The notes below the pieces were generated by a model. It was not told the DNA's origin. It ran no database searches and was given only the letters and a program-made list of their open reading frames with translations. Below, one piece after another: positions 33,500-36,803 of a stretch of DNA of 36,803 nt. A program made the translations under genes and the position numbers. This DNA comes from Hyphomicrobiales bacterium (GTDB lineage Bacteria; Pseudomonadota; Alphaproteobacteria; Rhizobiales; Kaistiaceae), in contig JAAEOR010000150.1 of assembly GCA_024222895.1 (NCBI GenBank), positions 1 to 36,803 of the forward strand, written 5' to 3'. Every line of letters begins with the position of its first letter. Positions within the stretch are counted from its first letter, which is position 1.

Positions 33500-36400
33500 T
33501 GTTCAGCGCTTTTTTCATCGACCGCCCGAAATTCGCATTCGTCATCGCGATCGTGATGGTACTGGCGGGCACCCTGTCGATGTCGTTGCTGCCGATCTCC
33601 GAATACCCCGAACTGACTCCGCCGCAGATTCAGGTGGCCGCGACCTATCCGGGCGCCAGCGCCGAGGTGGTGGAAGAAACCGTCGCGGCGGTCATCGAAG
33701 CGGAAGTGAATGGTGTGGAGGGCATGACCTACATGTCCTCCAAGAGTTCAAATGACGGTAGCTACAGTCTGACGGTGACCTTCGATGTCGGTACCGATTC
33801 CGATCAAGCCCAGGTCAACGTACAAAACCGTGTCTCGGCGACCACGGCTCGGCTACCGGAGGAGGTGAACCGCCAAGGTGTCAATGTCAGCCAGCAGTCC
33901 AGTTCGATTCTCCTAGTCCTCTCGGTGTTTTCACCCGAGGAGAGCTACGACGACGTCTTCCTGAGCAACTACACGAGCATCAATATCCGCGACACCCTCT
34001 CCCGTGTCCCGGGCGTCTCAGACGTTTCGCTGCTCGGAGAACGCGACTACGGCATGCGTATCTGGCTGCAACCCGACCGCTTGAGCAGCCTCGGCCTCAC
34101 CGGTACCGATGTCATCCAGGCGATCCAGGACCAGAACATCCAGGTTTCGCCAGGCGCGATTGGGGAGGAGCCGGCGCCGAGCCTTCAGCAATTTCAGTAT
34201 CCGCTTCGGGCCAAGGGACGGCTGTCTCAACCGGAGGAGTTCGAACAAATCATCCTTCGCGCGGACAGCGATGGCACAATCGTTCGGCTGTCGGATGTGG
34301 CACGGGTTGAACTTGGCGCCGCCAGCTATAGCTGGTTCGGGCAACTCAATGGCGCCCCTGCTGCCCTCGTCGCCGTCTATCAGCTCCCTGATGCGAACGC
34401 CCTTGAGGTCTCGCAAATGATTCGCGCCAGGATGGAGGAGTTGTCGGCACGGTTTCCCGATGATCTGGAATACTCGGTTCCCTACGACACGACGCTCTAC
34501 GTCGAAACGTCAATCCAAGAAGTGGTCGTGACCTTGTTTCAGGCGCTGGTCCTGGTCGTGGTCGTGGTCTTTGTATTCCTGCAGGATTGGCGGGCGACAC
34601 TGATACCGGCGATCGCCATTCCCGTTTCTTTGATCACGACCTTTGCAGCGTTGCTGGCGCTTGGCTACACGATCAACACGATCAGCCTGTTCGGCCTCAT
34701 CCTAGCCATCGGTATCGTCGTCGACGACGCAATCATCGTCGTCGAAAACGTCCAGCGGCATCTGGCAGACGGACTCGATTCCAGGGCCGCCACGCGAAAG
34801 GCAATGTCAGAAGTTACCGGCCCCGTGGTCGCGACGACTCTGGTCCTTCTGGCAGTTTTCGTTCCGATCACGTTCACACCTGGATTGACCGGCCGTCTGT
34901 TTGTCCAGTTCGCCGTCACAATCGCTTTTGCCGTCTGCTTTTCTTCGATCAACGCTCTCACATTGAGCCCGGCTCTTTGCGCCGCAATTCTGCGCGCGCC
35001 CAAGCAGGTGAAACGGGGCCCGCTGGCATGGTTCGAAGGCCTGCTTAACGTAACCCGTAATGGATACGTTGCGATCGTTCATCGCCTCATCCGCATCGCC
35101 GCCCTTGCGATGGTTGCTTTTCTTGCCGTGGCCGCCCTGACAGCGTGGATGGGCACATCCATCCCCACGGGCTTCCTGCCGCCGGAAGACCGCGGCGCCT
35201 TTTTTGTGGATATCAGGCTTCCCGACGGCGCCGCCTTGCAGCGAACCGCGGTCGTGCTCGATGAGGTCGAGGCGATTCTGGAGCAGACCCCTGGCATCGC
35301 CGATGTGATTACAGTGGGCGGGTTCAGCATATTGTCCGGGGCGATTGCGCCGAACGCCGCGTTCGCCATCGCGGTGCTCGACCCGTGGGATGAGCGCGAC
35401 ACGCCGGAACTGGGGCTTCGCGGCGTTCTGCTCGGGGTCGCGCCAAAGCTGCTGTCGCTCCCCAGCGCCACGGTCCGACCGTTCAATCCGCCGCCAATCC
35501 CCGGGCTCGGGACGACCGGCGGGTTCGAGTTCGTGCTCCAGGACACCGAAGGTCGCAGTCCGGCCGCGTTGGGTGCCGCGGTGAACGGCATGATCATCGA
35601 GGCAAACGGCAACGCTGATCTCAGCCGGGTTTTCAGCACCTACCAGGCCAACTCACCGCAATATTTCATCGACCTCAACCGCGAGATCGCCAAGACGCGC
35701 GGCGTCGATATCGGTGACGTATTTCAGGTCTTGTCCGCCAATTTCGGCGCTTACTACGTCAATGATTTCAATCAATTCGGCCGACTCTATCGTGTCTTCG
35801 TTCAGGCTGAGGCGGAGGCCCGCGCGACGCCCGATCAAATCGGCAAACTGTTCGTCCGCAACCATGAGGGCGACATGGTGCCGCTGAGCGCGCTGGTGAC
35901 CGTGTCTCCGATTTTCGGCCCGGAAACGATTGAACGCTACAATTTGTTCAGGTCAGCGACGATCAATGGTGACGCGGCCGCGAACAAGAGCTCCGGCGAG
36001 GCAATCGCCGCCATGGAGGGCCTCGCGCAGACAACCTTGCCACAAGGGTTCACCTATGAGTGGACCGGTATGTCGCTGGAGGAAATCAAGGCCGGTGCTG
36101 CGGGCATGAGCATCATGTTTCTTTCCGTGCTGGTCGCCTATCTCTTTCTTGTCGCTCAATACGAGAGCTGGACCACACCACTGCCGGTCATGCTTTCGGT
36201 CGTTTTTGCGGCGTTTGGCGCCCTGGGCGCCTTGCTATCATTCGGCGCCGCGCTGAATGTCTACGCCCAGGTCGGACTGGTACTGCTGATTGGGCTGGCG
36301 GCGAAGAATGCCATTCTCATCGTCGAGTTCGCCAAGAACCTGCGCGAATCCGGCACAGAAATCGTTACGGCAGCCGAAGACGCAGCCCGTCTGCGATTCC

Positions 36401-36639
36401 GCGCGGTGATGATGACCGCGTTCTCCTTCATCCTTGGCGTTCTTCCCCTCGCCCTCGCGGTTGGGGCCGGCGCCGGCGCAAGGCGTTCGGTCGGTATCAC
36501 CGTCCTGGCAGGGATGCTGGCGGCAACAGTTTTCGGGATCGTGTTCGTGCCGGTTCTCTACGTCGTCTTCACCCGGATGCGGGAATGGGTCAAACGCAGC
36601 CCCAAGCAGCCGGCCGAGGCCAACTCCACCGGGTCGTGA
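33499..36639 (+). CDS. RND multidrug efflux pump, HAE1 (AcrB/MexB) family
   Basis: A 1046-aa inner-membrane proton-driven pump of normal length with twelve transmembrane helices and two large periplasmic loops. Seen: the [20 protein letters not shown] start, the proton-relay Asp409-Asp410 in [13 protein letters not shown] (TM4), Lys936 in [17 protein letters not shown] (TM10), [20 protein letters not shown] in the second loop, and [16 protein letters not shown]. It exports lipophilic compounds; specificity is unknown. It is coupled to the adaptor (TAATG). No TolC-type gene or TetR-type regulator is adjacent, so the channel is probably shared. Confidence 0.96.
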   Translation: MFSAFFIDRPKFAFVIAIVMVLAGTLSMSLLPISEYPELTPPQIQVAATYPGASAEVVEETVAAVIEAEVNGVEGMTYMSSKSSNDGSYSLTVTFDVGTDSDQAQVNVQNRVSATTARLPEEVNRQGVNVSQQSSSILLVLSVFSPEESYDDVFLSNYTSINIRDTLSRVPGVSDVSLLGERDYGMRIWLQPDRLSSLGLTGTDVIQAIQDQNIQVSPGAIGEEPAPSLQQFQYPLRAKGRLSQPEEFEQIILRADSDGTIVRLSDVARVELGAASYSWFGQLNGAPAALVAVYQLPDANALEVSQMIRARMEELSARFPDDLEYSVPYDTTLYVETSIQEVVVTLFQALVLVVVVVFVFLQDWRATLIPAIAIPVSLITTFAALLALGYTINTISLFGLILAIGIVVDDAIIVVENVQRHLADGLDSRAATRKAMSEVTGPVVATTLVLLAVFVPITFTPGLTGRLFVQFAVTIAFAVCFSSINALTLSPALCAAILRAPKQVKRGPLAWFEGLLNVTRNGYVAIVHRLIRIAALAMVAFLAVAALTAWMGTSIPTGFLPPEDRGAFFVDIRLPDGAALQRTAVVLDEVEAILEQTPGIADVITVGGFSILSGAIAPNAAFAIAVLDPWDERDTPELGLRGVLLGVAPKLLSLPSATVRPFNPPPIPGLGTTGGFEFVLQDTEGRSPAALGAAVNGMIIEANGNADLSRVFSTYQANSPQYFIDLNREIAKTRGVDIGDVFQVLSANFGAYYVNDFNQFGRLYRVFVQAEAEARATPDQIGKLFVRNHEGDMVPLSALVTVSPIFGPETIERYNLFRSATINGDAAANKSSGEAIAAMEGLAQTTLPQGFTYEWTGMSLEEIKAGAAGMSIMFLSVLVAYLFLVAQYESWTTPLPVMLSVVFAAFGALGALLSFGAALNVYAQVGLVLLIGLAAKNAILIVEFAKNLRESGTEIVTAAEDAARLRFRAVMMTAFSFILGVLPLALAVGAGAGARRSVGITVLAGMLAATVFGIVFVPVLYVVFTRMREWVKRSPKQPAEANSTGS

Positions 36640-36641
36640 CC

Positions 36642-36691
36642 GGCTGCTGCCACCGCCGCTCCCCATCGGCGGGCGACGGCAGCAGCCTTTT
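36642..36691 (+). terminator. Intrinsic terminator of the RND operon
   Basis: GGCTGCTGCC (36642-36651) pairs perfectly with GGCAGCAGCC (36678-36687), with an inner GCCG/CGGC pairing in the loop, followed directly by TTTT. It lies three bases after the pump stop codon. This is the clearest Rho-independent terminator in the window. Confidence 0.88.
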
Positions 36692-36803
36692 GGCCGACCG
36701 GCCACCCGGACTGGCTACGCGCCCTTGAAGGCCAGCGCCAGCCGCAGGCTCACGCCTTTGAAACGCGGGGCAAATGCATCAATGGGGATTTAGTAAAGCG
36801 TCA

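Noticed and set aside
36715-36789. Minus-strand end of a possible gene (PRFKGVSLRLALAFKGA then TAG)
   Set aside because: It looks like a protein C-terminus, but a TAA lies in the same frame at 36792-36790 and only a few bases remain before the window ends, so it cannot be supported.
1-36803. tRNA, rRNA, CRISPR arrays, insertion sequences, phage or toxin-antitoxin modules
   Set aside because: I looked for cloverleaf ends, regularly spaced repeats, transposase motifs and terminal inverted repeats around genes, and found none that I could support.

Overview
The window is about 36.8 kb of GC-rich chromosomal DNA with strong AGGAGG-type ribosome sites. It most likely comes from an alphaproteobacterium, possibly Rhodospirillales-like. 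The reasons are the divergent yqeY/carA pair, TTGAC-N17 promoters, a cspA gene followed by a small charged ORF, and heavy use of TRAP and ABC solute transporters. I see no rRNA, tRNA, CRISPR array, insertion sequence or phage gene.

Region 1 (about 0.1-11.6 kb) is a catabolic island. On the minus strand it holds a DHDPS-family lyase and an hyuA-hyuB-SDR operon (ATP-dependent hydantoinase/oxoprolinase type). On the plus strand it holds an AldA-type aldehyde dehydrogenase and a GntR/FCD regulator followed by a dctPQM TRAP transporter. Related TTGTC(A/G)A boxes lie in the three divergent promoter regions, and two of them fall inside predicted -35/-10 spacers, so one regulon is likely. The inferred pathway is carboxylate or lactam uptake, ATP-driven ring or amide opening, then SDR, lyase and dehydrogenase steps. 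The substrate cannot be read from sequence.

Region 2 (about 11.6-19.2 kb) is a ribose/fructose-type ABC importer (binding protein, permease, ATPase). Two related long palindromes sit between the binding protein and permease genes. Next come a MocR-type regulator with a GabR-like pair of direct repeats, a YdjC/ChbG-type deacetylase and a DegT-type sugar aminotransferase. Together these suggest use or remodelling of an amino or acylated sugar.

Region 3 (about 19.3-25 kb) starts with a DUF59/MIP18 Fe-S assembly gene cut by an in-frame TAG and a ferredoxin-reductase-type flavoprotein. Housekeeping genes follow: yqeY, carA (without carB), a YpfJ-like zinc metallopeptidase and a small secreted orphan.

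Region 4 (about 25-31.4 kb) contains a panE - 63-aa ORF - Gfo/Idh operon and then a zone of gene decay. The zone holds an MFS transporter remnant with a frameshift and an internal deletion, an intact GFA-family gene, an ATP-grasp pseudogene with two frameshifts, a secreted YHYH-domain gene, and a gap with a weak broken reading frame. A VOC-family gene follows.

Region 5 (about 31.5-36.8 kb) has cspA with a long leader, a small basic/acidic ORF, and an RND efflux pair (lipoprotein adaptor and inner-membrane pump) closed by a strong intrinsic terminator. The most unusual items are the tandem palindromes, the amber-split Fe-S assembly gene, the regulon boxes and the translationally coupled small ORFs.
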